Below are positions 52,914-61,508 of a stretch of 64,000 nt of DNA, one piece after another (the first letter of the stretch is position 1; each line of letters begins with the position of its first letter). Origin of the DNA: Ornithinicoccus sp045032955. Its GTDB lineage: Bacteria; Actinomycetota; Actinomycetes; Actinomycetales; Dermatophilaceae. The notes under the pieces were generated by a model. It was not told the DNA's origin and searched no databases. It worked only from the letters and a program-made list of their open reading frames with translations. Location: NCBI RefSeq assembly GCF_045032955.1, contig NZ_JBJFZU010000002.1, positions 372,001 through 436,000 of the forward strand, written 5' to 3'. Position numbers and translations under genes: made by a program.

Positions 52914-53949
52914 GCTGGTCCTCCAGCATGAAGGTGCCACCGATGAGCCGGACCGCGTGGGGGTCGAGAGAAGTCAGAGCCTGGGCGGTGGGGCCGGGGA
53001 GATCGGCATACCGGGATAGCAGGAGCGGTGCGCCCTCCGACGCGGCCAGCGCCGAGACGGACAGGGAGTCGGCGAAGTACTCACCGGAGGCCAGGTACGC
53101 CCTCGGTCCTCCGGGCGGGGCGGACCCGGACAGGGCGGCGGCGGTGGCGTAGCGGGTGTTTCCGCTGATACGGGTCACCGGCGCGAACTGGCTGAGTTCG
53201 TGCGCCACCTGGTCGGAGACGGATCCGATTCCGCCGACGATCGTGATGCTCGGTGGGTCCATGAGCTCCAGCGCTGCACGGGTCTCCCCGGGAAGGCTTC
53301 CTTGCCTGGTCAGCAGCACCGGAGCTCCTTCCGCGCCAGCACGAGCTGAGGCGGTCAGCGCATCCGGCATCATCGGCGGGTGTGGGTACTTGGGGATCGT
53401 CGGCTGCCCGGTGGCGATGTAGACCGTCTCGAATCCTGGGGCGAAGGTGGTCGCGAGCAGGGCCGCGGTGCCGTACCTGTTCTTGCCGAACAGCCTGATC
53501 GGGACGATGTCAGCAGCCAGGAGCTGCTCGTCAACGATAGGGAGGACGACCGCGGGGCCACCCAGGATGATGACGCTCGTGGGCTGGAGCTCGGCGAGCG
53601 CTCTCAGCGTGGGCCCCGGGAGGCCGGTCGCCCGGGTCAGCAGCATGGGTGCCGGGTTGCCCGACGGGTCGGTGATGAGCGGGGGGACCGTCCCGCTGCC
53701 GGCGGCGGCCCCCGCGACCACGGCGTCCGCCCCCTGCGCCCAGTTCTCGCCGTTGGCCAGGTAGACGGTGTCCACGCCGTCGGGGAACTGCTCGCTGATG
53801 AGCGCTGCGGTCTCGTAGCGGTTGGTGCCGGAGAGCCGGTCGACGTGGACCGGCGTGTCCTCGTCGCCCGCGGCGGAGAGCGCGGTCGGGAACGTCACCA
53901 CCGTCATGATGGACAGGGCGGACACAACTCTTCGGAGTAGTACGCGCAC
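52879..53949 (-). CDS. Secreted protein with three cell-wall-binding repeats (CWB2)
   Basis: 356 residues from a GTG at 53949 with AGGAAAGG upstream. Signal peptide (VVSALSIMTVVTFPTALSAAG), then three CWB2 (PF04122-like) units each opening with R-[LI]-x-G-x-[NT]-R-Y-x-TA: at about 38, 150 and 250. Such proteins attach to wall polymers. There is no extra catalytic or adhesive domain, so this is a bare wall-binding trimer. The 160 bp upstream show nothing else. Confidence 0.88.
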   Translation of the reverse strand: MRVLLRRVVSALSIMTVVTFPTALSAAGDEDTPVHVDRLSGTNRYETAALISEQFPDGVDTVYLANGENWAQGADAVVAGAAAGSGTVPPLITDPSGNPAPMLLTRATGLPGPTLRALAELQPTSVIILGGPAVVLPIVDEQLLAADIVPIRLFGKNRYGTAALLATTFAPGFETVYIATGQPTIPKYPHPPMMPDALTASARAGAEGAPVLLTRQGSLPGETRAALELMDPPSITIVGGIGSVSDQVAHELSQFAPVTRISGNTRYATAAALSGSAPPGGPRAYLASGEYFADSLSVSALAASEGAPLLLSRYADLPGPTAQALTSLDPHAVRLIGGTFMLEDQLIGRIRDLLTP

Positions 53950-54068
53950 GCGTCGGCCTTTCCTCGCCCGCTGACTGCGATGTCAGCTCGGGATTCTTCA
54001 TCCAGGTATGCGGCCGGTCGGCCCACCGAGGAGATTAGCGAATGAGAGGCCGTTCAGTGTCCCCCCGA

Positions 54069-54111
54069 GAGTCACTGTCTGATATCAATCCGGTCACGGA
54101 TGGAGTGACTC
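54069..54111 (-). terminator. Possible hairpin at the end of the mph-like gene
   Basis: GAGTCACT (54069-54076) and AGTGACTC (54104-54111) are perfect 8-bp arms with a 27-nt gap; the second arm includes the stop codon. Weak evidence. Confidence 0.3.
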
Positions 54112-55009
54112 AGTTTCCGGGATTCACCATTGCGGCCGCCGCGGTGAGATCCGTCTCCGCCCGCGTGGTGAGCGCATACAGCGCATAGCCGATCGGTGAG
54201 GCGTCCCAGAGGTGCTGGGCCTGGGCGCCCAGCCCGGGGTGTACGTGCCCACCGGCCTGCGCGTAGGCATCGATGCTCGCCTGCAGCATGTCCTCGCCGG
54301 CCGCCCCGTACTGTGCGGCCAGGTCGCGGGCGGGGTCGTCGACCCGGGCGGTGGTCCAGTCCAGGACCCCGGTGATCGTGCCGTCCTCGTCGAGCAGGAC
54401 GTGTGCGGGGTAGATCTCCCCGTGGGTCATCACCGTCCGCTCGGGCCAGCAGGAGTCGTCGTCGAGCCAGGCCTGCCAGGACTCGGACAGGGCGGTCGCG
54501 ACGGTGAACTCCTCACGGACGCGCCGGATGTCCGACGCCCAGGAGTCGCGGACCTGCGTCGGCGTGCGCACCTCCACTCCGGCGGTCGCTGCCTGGTCCG
54601 CGGTGATGGAGTGCAGACGCGCCAGCAGGCGGCCGAGACGCTCGGCATACCCCGGGTCGGCCGGGTCCATGTGCCAGACGGGTTCCCCGTCCGGGGTCAG
54701 CGTCAGCCCGGGTGCGCCGGGCAGGGCGGGGTAGGCGATCAGGTCCGGTGCACGCACCCGCCAGTCCGGGACGGCGACCCGGTCGGACGCCAGGGCCGGG
54801 CCGACCAGGTCCAGGACCCGGGCCTCCGCCGCCATGCCCTCGGACACGTCGGTGCGACGAGGGACGCGCAGTACCCAGCGTTCGCCGGTAGCGGCCTCGG
54901 CCATCACGACGCGGTAGTCCAGCCCCGCCTCGCTCAGGGTCGCGCCCTCGGCGCGCAGCTCGAGGCCGTGGGCCGCCGCCAGGGTCAGGACGGTGTCGAT
55001 GGTGCTCAT
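54110..55009 (-). CDS. Macrolide 2'-phosphotransferase family (Mph-like)
   Basis: 299 residues. Very close in pattern to Mph(A)-type enzymes: LAAAHGLELRAEGATLSEAGLDYRVV, WVLRVPRR, VPDWRV, RTPTQVRDS, WLDDDSCWPERTV, and DWTTARVDDPARDLA. The catalytic loop reads HGEIYPAHVLLD, whereas Mph(A) has HGDLYVGH: Glu replaces the catalytic Asp. If active it would phosphorylate the desosamine 2'-OH of macrolides with GTP. No mobile elements nearby, so it looks chromosomal and intrinsic. Confidence 0.85.
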   Translation of the reverse strand: MSTIDTVLTLAAAHGLELRAEGATLSEAGLDYRVVMAEAATGERWVLRVPRRTDVSEGMAAEARVLDLVGPALASDRVAVPDWRVRAPDLIAYPALPGAPGLTLTPDGEPVWHMDPADPGYAERLGRLLARLHSITADQAATAGVEVRTPTQVRDSWASDIRRVREEFTVATALSESWQAWLDDDSCWPERTVMTHGEIYPAHVLLDEDGTITGVLDWTTARVDDPARDLAAQYGAAGEDMLQASIDAYAQAGGHVHPGLGAQAQHLWDASPIGYALYALTTRAETDLTAAAAMVNPGN

Positions 55010-55082
55010 ACCGGCACGCTCTCACCAGGCGACGTGCAGCGGCCAGCACTTTTCGCCCAGCGCTGCTAGTGTCGGTCGATCC

Positions 55083-55098
55083 TTATCGATGTCGATAA
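55083..55098. promoter_or_regulatory. Operator palindrome upstream of DUF2975/HTH pair
   Basis: TTATCGA-TG-TCGATAA, perfect 7-bp arms, between a -10-like TAGTGT (55068) and the ATG at 55124. Likely bound by the HTH protein encoded in the operon. Confidence 0.6.
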
Positions 55099-55123
55099 CG
55101 TCCGGCGGAAGGGACGCACTCAC

Positions 55124-55750
55124 ATGCCACTGGAGAACACCTCGACGTCCCCCGGGCGGATCGCGACGACGGGGGCAGGTATCACTCTCGCCGGCGCCCG
55201 GGCCCTGAACGTCCTGCAGGGAATGGCGCTCGCGTGGGGCTTCTTTCTCGGCGTCGTCATCCTGACAGGGCTCGGCCACGCCTCTCCGTCCACCTTGGCC
55301 GGGATCGACGCGGTGCGCTCCGACCCGTCCGTCGCCGACGCCGTCCGCCTTGCAGATCTCCCTCTCGGTGCCCGCCTCGCCGCCTGGATCGGTACGGTCG
55401 CCATCTTCCTCGCATGGTCCGCGGTGCTGGGGGCAGCGGCGCGGGTGTCGCGACAGGTGTCCGCCGGCGAGCCGTTCGTGCCCGGGGTCGCGGCCGCTCT
55501 CCGTGTCGCGGCGTGGGCGTGTGGAGCGGCTGCGGTGCTGGTGCCGGGCATGTGGGTCGCGACGGCGGCCCAGGTGAACCGGTGGGCCAGTGCGGCGCCG
55601 AGCCCCTGGGGTGAGGTCGGCGTGCATACCTCCGGTGTCCCCTTCGACACGGTCGCGGGACTGCTGGTCGGCGCCGTGGTCGCGGCGGTCCTGGCGTCGG
55701 CGTTCGGTCACGGGTCGCGCCTGCGTCAGGAGACGGATGGGCTCGTCTGA
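55124..55750 (+). CDS. DUF2975-type membrane protein
   Basis: 208 residues, GGAAGGGA upstream. Four membrane helices with a polar N-terminus, laid out as in DUF2975 proteins that are encoded next to a small Xre/YozG-type regulator, as here. Function unknown. Overlaps the regulator gene by 14 bp. Confidence 0.75.
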   Translation: MPLENTSTSPGRIATTGAGITLAGARALNVLQGMALAWGFFLGVVILTGLGHASPSTLAGIDAVRSDPSVADAVRLADLPLGARLAAWIGTVAIFLAWSAVLGAAARVSRQVSAGEPFVPGVAAALRVAAWACGAAAVLVPGMWVATAAQVNRWASAAPSPWGEVGVHTSGVPFDTVAGLLVGAVVAAVLASAFGHGSRLRQETDGLV

Positions 55751-55958
55751 GGGTCATCGGATCGAGTGCCGCCTCGGCGAGCTCCTGGCGGCCCGTGCGA
55801 TGACCATGACTGAGCTCTCCAGGGTCACCGGGATCACCATGGCCAACCTGTCCATCCTCAAGACCGGCAAGGCGAAGGCGGTGCGGTTCAGTACTCTCAC
55901 CCTCGTCTGCGAGGCGCTGGGATGTCGCCCCGGGGACCTCCTCGACCTGGAGCAGTGA
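55737..55958 (+). CDS. Small Xre-type HTH regulator (YozG-like)
   Basis: 73 residues from ATG 55737, with AGGAG a few bases before. Nearly all helix-turn-helix: LGELLAARAMTMTELSRVTGITMANLSILKTGKAKAVRFSTLTLVCEALGC. Partner of the DUF2975 protein; likely autoregulator through the palindrome at 55083-55098. Confidence 0.88.
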   Translation: MGSSEGHRIECRLGELLAARAMTMTELSRVTGITMANLSILKTGKAKAVRFSTLTLVCEALGCRPGDLLDLEQ

Positions 55959-55999
55959 CCTCCACTGAGCGTTCCGAGGTGGTTGACGTCCCCTGGGTA

Positions 56000-56017
56000 T
56001 GTCAAGCACACTTGACA
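56000..56017. promoter_or_regulatory. Operator palindrome at the start of the second membrane/HTH pair
   Basis: TGTCAAG-CACA-CTTGACA, perfect 7-bp arms, ending one base before the ATG at 56019. Binding there would block both transcription and ribosome access. Confidence 0.7.
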
Positions 56018-56018
56018 G

Positions 56019-56420
56019 ATGAGTACCAGAATGGTGTGGGCGGTCGCAATCACCTGCATGCTCGTCGGCGTGAGCTTCAGTGTTGTCCTCGGAGTGAGCG
56101 AGGGGACCGCGCGGATAGCCGGCGAGGTGTCGAGCGCGTTGCTGGTGATCGCGCCGTTGGGGCTGGCGGTAAACATCACCGCGCGTCGTCGCCGCGCGAA
56201 CCGTCACGAGGACTCGCCCGACAGCGTCGAGTTCCAGGCGGCGGTGTCCGCTCGCAGCGCCGCGTTCGGCGACGCGTTGCTGCTGTCCGCCCTGGTGATG
56301 CTCGCGCTCACCGTCGCGCCCGGCGCGCTGCCGATGCTCTGGGCGGTGCTGCTGCTGGCGGCGATCGTTACCGCGTTCTGGCTCCGGTATGCCGTCGCAC
56401 TCAGGCGGATGCGTGGCTGA
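56019..56420 (+). CDS. Small membrane protein paired with HTH regulator
   Basis: 133 residues with four hydrophobic spans in two hairpins and a charged loop (RRRRANRHEDSPD) between them. No signal peptide. Overlaps the next HTH gene by 8 bp. Same general layout as the DUF2975 pair upstream but with a different palindrome; family not named with confidence (DUF2178-like shape). Confidence 0.75.
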   Translation: MSTRMVWAVAITCMLVGVSFSVVLGVSEGTARIAGEVSSALLVIAPLGLAVNITARRRRANRHEDSPDSVEFQAAVSARSAAFGDALLLSALVMLALTVAPGALPMLWAVLLLAAIVTAFWLRYAVALRRMRG

Positions 56421-56616
56421 GACCGTCAACACCGTGCGCCAGCTGCGGGCGGAGCACGGCTGGAGCCAGGGCCAGCTCGCGCAGGAGCTGGGGGTCTCCC
56501 GACAGACCGTGAACGCCATCGAGACCGGCAAGTTCGACCCGAGCCTGCCGCTCGCCCTGCGTATCGCCCAGCTCTTCGACCGGCAGGTCGAGCAGGTCTT
56601 CGACCTCAAGGCGTGA
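56413..56616 (+). CDS. Small Xre-type HTH regulator
   Basis: 67 residues from a GTG. VRQLRAEHGWSQGQLAQELGVSRQTVNAIETGKFDPSLPLALRIAQLFDRQVEQVF is the standard 66-residue HTH found beside short membrane proteins in many bacteria. Probably autoregulates through the TGTCAAG/CTTGACA palindrome. Confidence 0.92.
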   Translation: MAETVNTVRQLRAEHGWSQGQLAQELGVSRQTVNAIETGKFDPSLPLALRIAQLFDRQVEQVFDLKA

Positions 56617-56662
56617 TGCGGGCTGCGGTGGGGAATGGACGACCGATGGGACACTGGCCGTC

Positions 56663-57187
56663 ATGAGCAGCGCAGCAGCAGGGACCGGCGGTGTCGTCGC
56701 GCAGGTGGGCGGGCTGTCGCGGTCCGACCTCGTCGCCGCCCTCCGGGAACACGGCGTCCAGCTCAACGAGCACGCCGAGACGCTGCTCGAGCTCCCGGCC
56801 TTCGACGAGGTGGTGCCCGCGACGCTTCGGATCGTCGACCGCAGCGTGGAGGACCTCGGCCTGTCGGCGGGCGGGTCCCTGGAGCAGGTCTTCTCGGCGG
56901 CCAGGACCCAGGGCCTCGAGCTCTGCCCCGTGACGGCGGGGCCGTACCTGAGGCTGGCGCTGACGGAGCAGTCGAACGCTCCCGACTCCGTCCTGTCCGC
57001 GGGCCGCGCACCGGCTGGGGCACTGCACGTCGCGGCGGAGCCGCTCAGCGAGAACGACGAATATCCGAAGGGCTTCTACCTCCGCGTCGTCGACGGCGTG
57101 GTGTGGTTGCGCGGTTATCGCTGCGACGACACATACGTCTATCCCTCGGATCAGCGATTCGCGTTCGTGCTGCCGGAACGCTCCTGA
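56663..57187 (+). CDS. Conserved protein of unknown function
   Basis: 174 residues. Two parts: a helical N-terminus (LVAALREHGVQLNEHAETLLELPAF) and a beta-rich C-terminus ending PKGFYLRVVDGVVWLRGYRCDDTYVYPSDQRFAFVLP. I have the impression of a family seen in Firmicutes and actinobacteria but cannot name it. GACACT lies 7 nt before the ATG, a weak leaderless-type -10. Confidence 0.65.
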   Translation: MSSAAAGTGGVVAQVGGLSRSDLVAALREHGVQLNEHAETLLELPAFDEVVPATLRIVDRSVEDLGLSAGGSLEQVFSAARTQGLELCPVTAGPYLRLALTEQSNAPDSVLSAGRAPAGALHVAAEPLSENDEYPKGFYLRVVDGVVWLRGYRCDDTYVYPSDQRFAFVLPERS

Positions 57188-57298
57188 CGATCGCGCCCTG
57201 CGCCGCGAATGCTGCGGGTGAATGACACCATGCTTCTGTACACCGCAGTCGGGTATGAACCGACAGTGGCGGTTTCCGTGTGGCGGGAGGAATGAACG

Positions 57299-57649
57299 GT
57301 GCGTTCTGGGCACGTCTATGCAGTCGTCACCGTGCTGGCCTTGGTCTGGTTCGCGCTGGACTCGTGGTCGGGGTCGAAGGCCGTCGCTGCCGGACTCTTC
57401 CTTGGCGGTGCCTTGGCCCTCGCCCTGAGCGCGGTGCCCCGCCCGGGGCGCTTCGGCTGGGGAGCACCGTTGCTGGTGTTCAGCACCGTGGCCCTGGCGA
57501 CCCATGCGACGTCCGCGCGGTTGTCCGAGCTGGAGCTGGCGGGCTCGACATTGGCAGGCTCGGGAACTGACCTGATCGTGCTCCTGCTCCTTCCCCTGTG
57601 GCTCGTGGCCTTCGTCGCCACCACGGTGGCGGTGTTCGACCGGCGCTGA
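57299..57649 (+). CDS. Small four-helix membrane protein
   Basis: 116 residues from a GTG; GGGAGG lies 8 nt upstream. Four hydrophobic spans (YAVVTVLALVWFAL, AAGLFLGGALALALS, WGAPLLVFSTVALA, IVLLLLPLWLVAFVATTVAV). Family not recognised. The 132 bp after it hold no gene. Confidence 0.65.
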   Translation: MRSGHVYAVVTVLALVWFALDSWSGSKAVAAGLFLGGALALALSAVPRPGRFGWGAPLLVFSTVALATHATSARLSELELAGSTLAGSGTDLIVLLLLPLWLVAFVATTVAVFDRR

Positions 57650-57781
57650 GGGGGTCGTCCGAGCCGGGCGTCCGGGCGCGTGGTTCAGTCCTGAGCCGAG
57701 TTGCACCAACCTGTGGGTGGGTTGCCTGAGCCGTCTTCCGAAAGGCCGGCCGTTCGTGCCACCCCCTCGTACCGCACATCG

Positions 57782-58186
57782 TCACGTCGACAGGCGGAGC
57801 AGTCCCGCCGGTGACGGCCGCAGCCCGCAGCGATCCTCGTAGAAAGTCCTCAGCGGAGATTCGTAGTCGGCGTGCAGCCACTGGCAGCCGCGTCTTGCGG
57901 ATTCGTCGGCGGCCGTGCGGACCAGGCGCTGCCCGATTCCCCGGCCCTGCGACACGGGGTCCACACACAGGTCCAGCAGGACAGCATGTGCACCTCCGTC
58001 ACCGATGACGTTCACGAAGCCGACCAGATTCCCGTGCCGCCGGGCCGTGACCCAGAACAAGCTGTGGTCGCGCATCCTCCTCGACCACGGAACCGCGATG
58101 GTCTCGTGTCCGAACGCCGCGGCATGCAGAGTATCGATCTCCTCGTCCGCGACCTCTGTCCGCAGCCCGTACTCGATGTCGTCCAT
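57782..58186 (-). CDS. GNAT N-acetyltransferase
   Basis: 134 residues. LLDLCVDPVSQGRGIGQRLVRTAADESARRG is a full acetyl-CoA loop (QGRGIG), followed by LHADYESPLRTFYEDRCGLRP. Single-domain GNAT with unknown acceptor. Confidence 0.85.
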   Translation of the reverse strand: MDDIEYGLRTEVADEEIDTLHAAAFGHETIAVPWSRRMRDHSLFWVTARRHGNLVGFVNVIGDGGAHAVLLDLCVDPVSQGRGIGQRLVRTAADESARRGCQWLHADYESPLRTFYEDRCGLRPSPAGLLRLST

Positions 58187-58269
58187 GATCGAATGACACC
58201 ACGCGACTCGGTATGCCCCGCCTCGAGCATCGCTCCACCTGGCCGCACATCCCGAACAGGAGCACCACC

Positions 58270-58857
58270 GTGAACGTCATGGACTGGACCACCGGATCGT
58301 GGACGACCGAACCCGCCCACGTCGCGTTGGCGGACGACGGCATACACGTCACCGCGAGGGAGGGAAGCGACGCATGGCGCACGACGTCCTACGGGTTCGT
58401 CCATGACACCGAGCACGCCCTCCTCGCCCCGTTCGAGCAGGGCACGGCGGTGGAGGTGCAGTTCCGTCTCGACTTCACCCATCAGTTCGACCAGGCCGGC
58501 GTCTTCGTCCGTGTCGACGCCGCCACCTGGACCAAGGCCGGTGTCGAGCTCAGCGACGGCACGGAGAGTCTCGGCGCCGTCGTCACGCGGGACGTCTCCG
58601 ACTGGTCGCTGGCTCCGGTGCCCGACTGGGCCGGACGCCTCGTCACCATCCGTGCCAGCCGGAGCGGCGACGCGCTGACGGTGCGTGCGCGGGCCGACGA
58701 CGAAGCGTGGCGACTGGTCCGGGTCGCACCGCTCGACGCCGGCGCCACCGTTCAGGCGGGCCCGTTCTGCTGCGCACCTTCCCGGCCCGGCCTCACGGTG
58801 CACTTCACCTCGTGGCGCGTCGGAGACGCCGACAGCGCACTGCACACCGACTCCTGA
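58270..58857 (+). CDS. DUF1349 family protein
   Basis: 195 residues from the GTG at 58270, chosen because AGGAG (58258-58262) is 7 nt upstream. Concanavalin-like beta sandwich features: DWTTGSWTTEPAHVALADDGIHVTAREGSDAWRTTSYGF and DQAGVFVRVDAATWTKAGVELSDGTESLGAVVTRD. Cytoplasmic; DUF1349 is thought to bind sugars, but this is not shown for this group. Confidence 0.85.
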   Translation: MNVMDWTTGSWTTEPAHVALADDGIHVTAREGSDAWRTTSYGFVHDTEHALLAPFEQGTAVEVQFRLDFTHQFDQAGVFVRVDAATWTKAGVELSDGTESLGAVVTRDVSDWSLAPVPDWAGRLVTIRASRSGDALTVRARADDEAWRLVRVAPLDAGATVQAGPFCCAPSRPGLTVHFTSWRVGDADSALHTDS

Positions 58858-58877
58858 CGCGCAGGCGACCCGGGTGC

Positions 58878-58883
58878 CAGGCT
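58878..58883 (+). promoter_or_regulatory. Possible -10 element CAGGCT
   Basis: CAGGCT 6 nt before the ATG at 58890; one base from the TAGGCT seen at other leaderless genes. No Shine-Dalgarno. Confidence 0.35.
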
Positions 58884-58889
58884 GAGCCC

Positions 58890-59324
58890 ATGGTCACCGC
58901 GGATCACGCCTACGCCCGCCTGTTCCAGCGTCACGCCCACCCGCTCAGCGCATGGTCAAGGCTCCTGAGCGCACCGCTGCTGCTGGTGCCCCTGTGGACC
59001 AGACGCTGGTGGTGGTACCTGCCCATCGGGGCCTGGTTCATGGTCAACCCGGTGATGACGCCACCGGCCCGCGACATGTCATCGTTCGCGACCCGGGCCA
59101 TCCTCGGTGAGAAGTCCTGGACGCAAGACCCCCTGTCCGAGCCGACGGTCCTGGCCCTGAGCGCAGCAGCCAGTGCGTCGCTGGCGGGCGCCATGGTCGC
59201 CGCCCATCAGCACCGCAAGGGCGGGGCGCTCACCGCTACCGCGGTCTTCACGGCGCTCACGCTCTGGGAGTGGAAGCTGTGGGCAGACCGGTTCACGCGC
59301 GAAGCGCAGGGGAGAGCCACCTGA
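58890..59324 (+). CDS. DUF6653-like membrane protein
   Basis: 144 residues. WMVNPVM-type core (WWYLPIGAWFMVNPVMTPPARDMSSFATRAILGEKSW) and two later helices match what I recall of DUF6653. Function unknown. Weak leaderless-type -10 upstream; converges on the next gene with 17 bp between stops. Confidence 0.7.
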   Translation: MVTADHAYARLFQRHAHPLSAWSRLLSAPLLLVPLWTRRWWWYLPIGAWFMVNPVMTPPARDMSSFATRAILGEKSWTQDPLSEPTVLALSAAASASLAGAMVAAHQHRKGGALTATAVFTALTLWEWKLWADRFTREAQGRAT

Positions 59325-59341
59325 CGATCATCCCTTCGGGG

Positions 59342-59914
59342 TCAGCGACTCTCCTCGGCCCGCGCGTCCGATGAGCTGTCGGGGACCAGGGCCATGGCCT
59401 GGTCGAAGGCCGCTGAGGCGTGGGCCGTATCGACGAGCGTCCGGGGTCCGTCCCGGTCGACGTCCCAGGGGATCCAGCCGTCCCGCTGGACGTCGTGCCA
59501 GGTCGGGACCCGGTGGTCGGGTATGTCGGGGGTCCGGTTCTCGACCCGGCGACGGTGCTCCTCCTCGTCGGTCAGGGTCGTCTCGATGACCACGAGAAGG
59601 GCGTCCGCCCTGTCAGCGGTGGGAGCCCATCCGGAGCGGGCCTCGGGCACCGGGTTGACGGCATCCACGACGACGTCGGAGCCGAGCATCAGATTGGAGG
59701 CGGCGAGCTCGTGCACCACGACGTAGCCCTCGACCGTCACGTCGTCACGGACCCGCGACAGCGCAGTCTCGACGGCATCGACCCGCAGGTAGCAGGCGCC
59801 CGTCGCGGCGGCGACGGCTTTCGCCAGCGTGGTCTTGCCCGTCCCCGGCCGACCGGCCAGGACCATCAGCCACGGACGATGCGGTGACGGGAGCGGTCGC
59901 GCGTCCTCGGGCAT
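59342..59914 (-). CDS. P-loop ATPase/kinase-like protein
   Basis: 190 residues from ATG 59914. Walker A AGRPGTGKTTLAKAVA near residue 20, then LRVDAVETAL and VVDAVNPVPEAR as in small-molecule kinase-like AAA_33 proteins, and a basic lid (EEEHRRRVENR). Likely phosphotransferase on a small molecule; substrate unknown. Confidence 0.8.
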   Translation of the reverse strand: MPEDARPLPSPHRPWLMVLAGRPGTGKTTLAKAVAAATGACYLRVDAVETALSRVRDDVTVEGYVVVHELAASNLMLGSDVVVDAVNPVPEARSGWAPTADRADALLVVIETTLTDEEEHRRRVENRTPDIPDHRVPTWHDVQRDGWIPWDVDRDGPRTLVDTAHASAAFDQAMALVPDSSSDARAEESR

Positions 59915-59961
59915 CGCTCCATCCAACCAGGGCAGCCGCCGACGAGCACGGGCATACGACC

Positions 59962-60546
59962 TCAGCCCGTGCGCGGGGTCGGGCGGTACACGAACTCGTG
60001 GCTGCGCCCATCGAAGGTCCGGCTCTCGAGCAGCTCCAGGTCCACGTCGCCCAGTCCGGCGAAGATCGGGCTCGTGCCCGTCCGACCGGTGATGACCGGG
60101 AAGACCGTCACCTGCAGGCGGTCGACGAGGCCGGCGGCCATCAGCGCCCAGTTCAACGTCAGGCTGGCCTGGGAACGCAGCGGCACCGGCGACTTCTCCT
60201 TGAGAGAGGCGACGATGCTCACCGCGTCCCCGGACACGATCGTCGCGTCCGGCCAGCCCAGAGTGTCCCCGAGGGTGGACGACACCACCGTCGCCGGATG
60301 GTTCATCATGGCGACCGTCCACGGGTCGATGGCCTCGTGATCCACACCGAGGCCCAGGATCTGCACGTTCTCCCGGAACGTGGTGGCGCCGAACACCATC
60401 CGCTGGTCGACGGCGAACTGCTGGGCGCGGTGCTCCAGGAGCTCAGGCCCCTGCTTGCTCCAGTAGCCGCCCCAGTCCGCGCCCGGGACGAAGGAGCCGT
60501 AGCCGTCGAGGGTGGAGAAGACGTCCCAGGTGTAGAGGGCGCTCAC
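59962..60546 (-). CDS. Dihydrofolate reductase/RibD C-terminal-like protein
   Basis: 194 residues from a GTG at 60546, which gives the usual start ALYTWDVFSTLDGYGSF; an ATG 69 bp further up is possible. Other family blocks: RMVFGATTFRENVQ, TLTLNWALMAAGLVDRLQVTVFPVITGRTG, VDLELLESRTF. NADPH-dependent reductase fold; substrate unknown. Confidence 0.85.
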   Translation of the reverse strand: MSALYTWDVFSTLDGYGSFVPGADWGGYWSKQGPELLEHRAQQFAVDQRMVFGATTFRENVQILGLGVDHEAIDPWTVAMMNHPATVVSSTLGDTLGWPDATIVSGDAVSIVASLKEKSPVPLRSQASLTLNWALMAAGLVDRLQVTVFPVITGRTGTSPIFAGLGDVDLELLESRTFDGRSHEFVYRPTPRTG

Positions 60547-60661
60547 AGGGGCTTCGCCAGGACGCGGGATTCCGTGTTCACGCCAGGACAGACCGGCAGT
60601 CACGGAAGAACTCATCGGTCAGGACACCGGTCCTCCGCCTCCGACGATCACACGCGTCTGG

Positions 60662-61393
60662 TCAGAGACGCCGGGCGATCACGACCCACTCCCGACCCGG
60701 GCGGTCCGGCGCGTCCCGTGCCTCGACCAACTCGAACCCTGCCGCCGCCAGCGTCTGCGTGATCGCGTCCAACGACCGGAAGACCAGGGTCGACTCGGCG
60801 GTCACGATGCTGCCGTCCGGCAGCCGGTTATCGGACCGGAAGCTGACGAAGGGCAGGTCCACGTCGACGACCTCGAAGGAGTCCCTCACCTCGCCCACGC
60901 CGGCGATCTGCCGGGTCGACTCACCCCACTGCGCCCAGTCCTCCCAGGCGCGACGCTCCGGGATGCGGGTCTCGAAGACGAGGTGCCCGCCGGGAGTGAG
61001 GCAGGTGTGCACGGCACGCAGGGTGGCCAGCCAGTCGCTGTCGGTGAGGAAGACCTGCGCGACGTTGCCGGTCATCACCGCCAGGTCGACACGATCGTCC
61101 TCGGCGGCCACCGGCACGTCGAGGGCCGTGCCGTGCACCCAGCGCACCGTGTCGGCGCCGGGCTTGTCCCGGGCCACCTCCAGCATCGCGCCCGCAGGGT
61201 CGACCCCGGTCACGGCATACCCGTCCCCGGCGAGGCGCACCGCCAAGACCCCTGTCCCGCAGCCGATGTCGAGGACGGAGCGCGCTCCCAGCTCACCGGC
61301 GACGGATACGTACAGGTCCAGGTCCTCGCGAGACCCTTCGACCTCGTCATAGGACGAGGCGATGAACGGGTGGTCGAACTCGTTGACGCGCAT
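60662..61393 (-). CDS. Class I SAM-dependent methyltransferase
   Basis: 243 residues from ATG 61393 (TAGGGT 7 nt upstream). SAM motif I VLDIGCGTGVLAVRLAGDG, motif II GVDPAGAMLEVAR, post-motif DLAVMTGNVAQVFL, and a C-terminal beta domain. Methyl acceptor unknown. Confidence 0.88.
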   Translation of the reverse strand: MRVNEFDHPFIASSYDEVEGSREDLDLYVSVAGELGARSVLDIGCGTGVLAVRLAGDGYAVTGVDPAGAMLEVARDKPGADTVRWVHGTALDVPVAAEDDRVDLAVMTGNVAQVFLTDSDWLATLRAVHTCLTPGGHLVFETRIPERRAWEDWAQWGESTRQIAGVGEVRDSFEVVDVDLPFVSFRSDNRLPDGSIVTAESTLVFRSLDAITQTLAAAGFELVEARDAPDRPGREWVVIARRL

Positions 61394-61400
61394 GGCGGCG

Positions 61401-61406
61401 ACCCTA
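61401..61406 (-). promoter_or_regulatory. -10 element TAGGGT, leaderless-type start
   Basis: TAGGGT on the minus strand 7 nt before the ATG at 61393. Confidence 0.55.
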
Positions 61407-61496
61407 GGCACGTCATCGGCCGTCACCAACCGGTTTTCCTGCTTCCCGCCGGGCCGGTCGGAGGCTGCCCGGGCTCGGATCCGACCTCGGCGATGG

Positions 61497-61502
61497 CAGG
61501 CT
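61497..61502 (+). promoter_or_regulatory. Possible -10 element CAGGCT
   Basis: CAGGCT 6 nt before the GTG at 61509, as at 58878. Confidence 0.35.
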
Positions 61503-61508
61503 GGCCTG

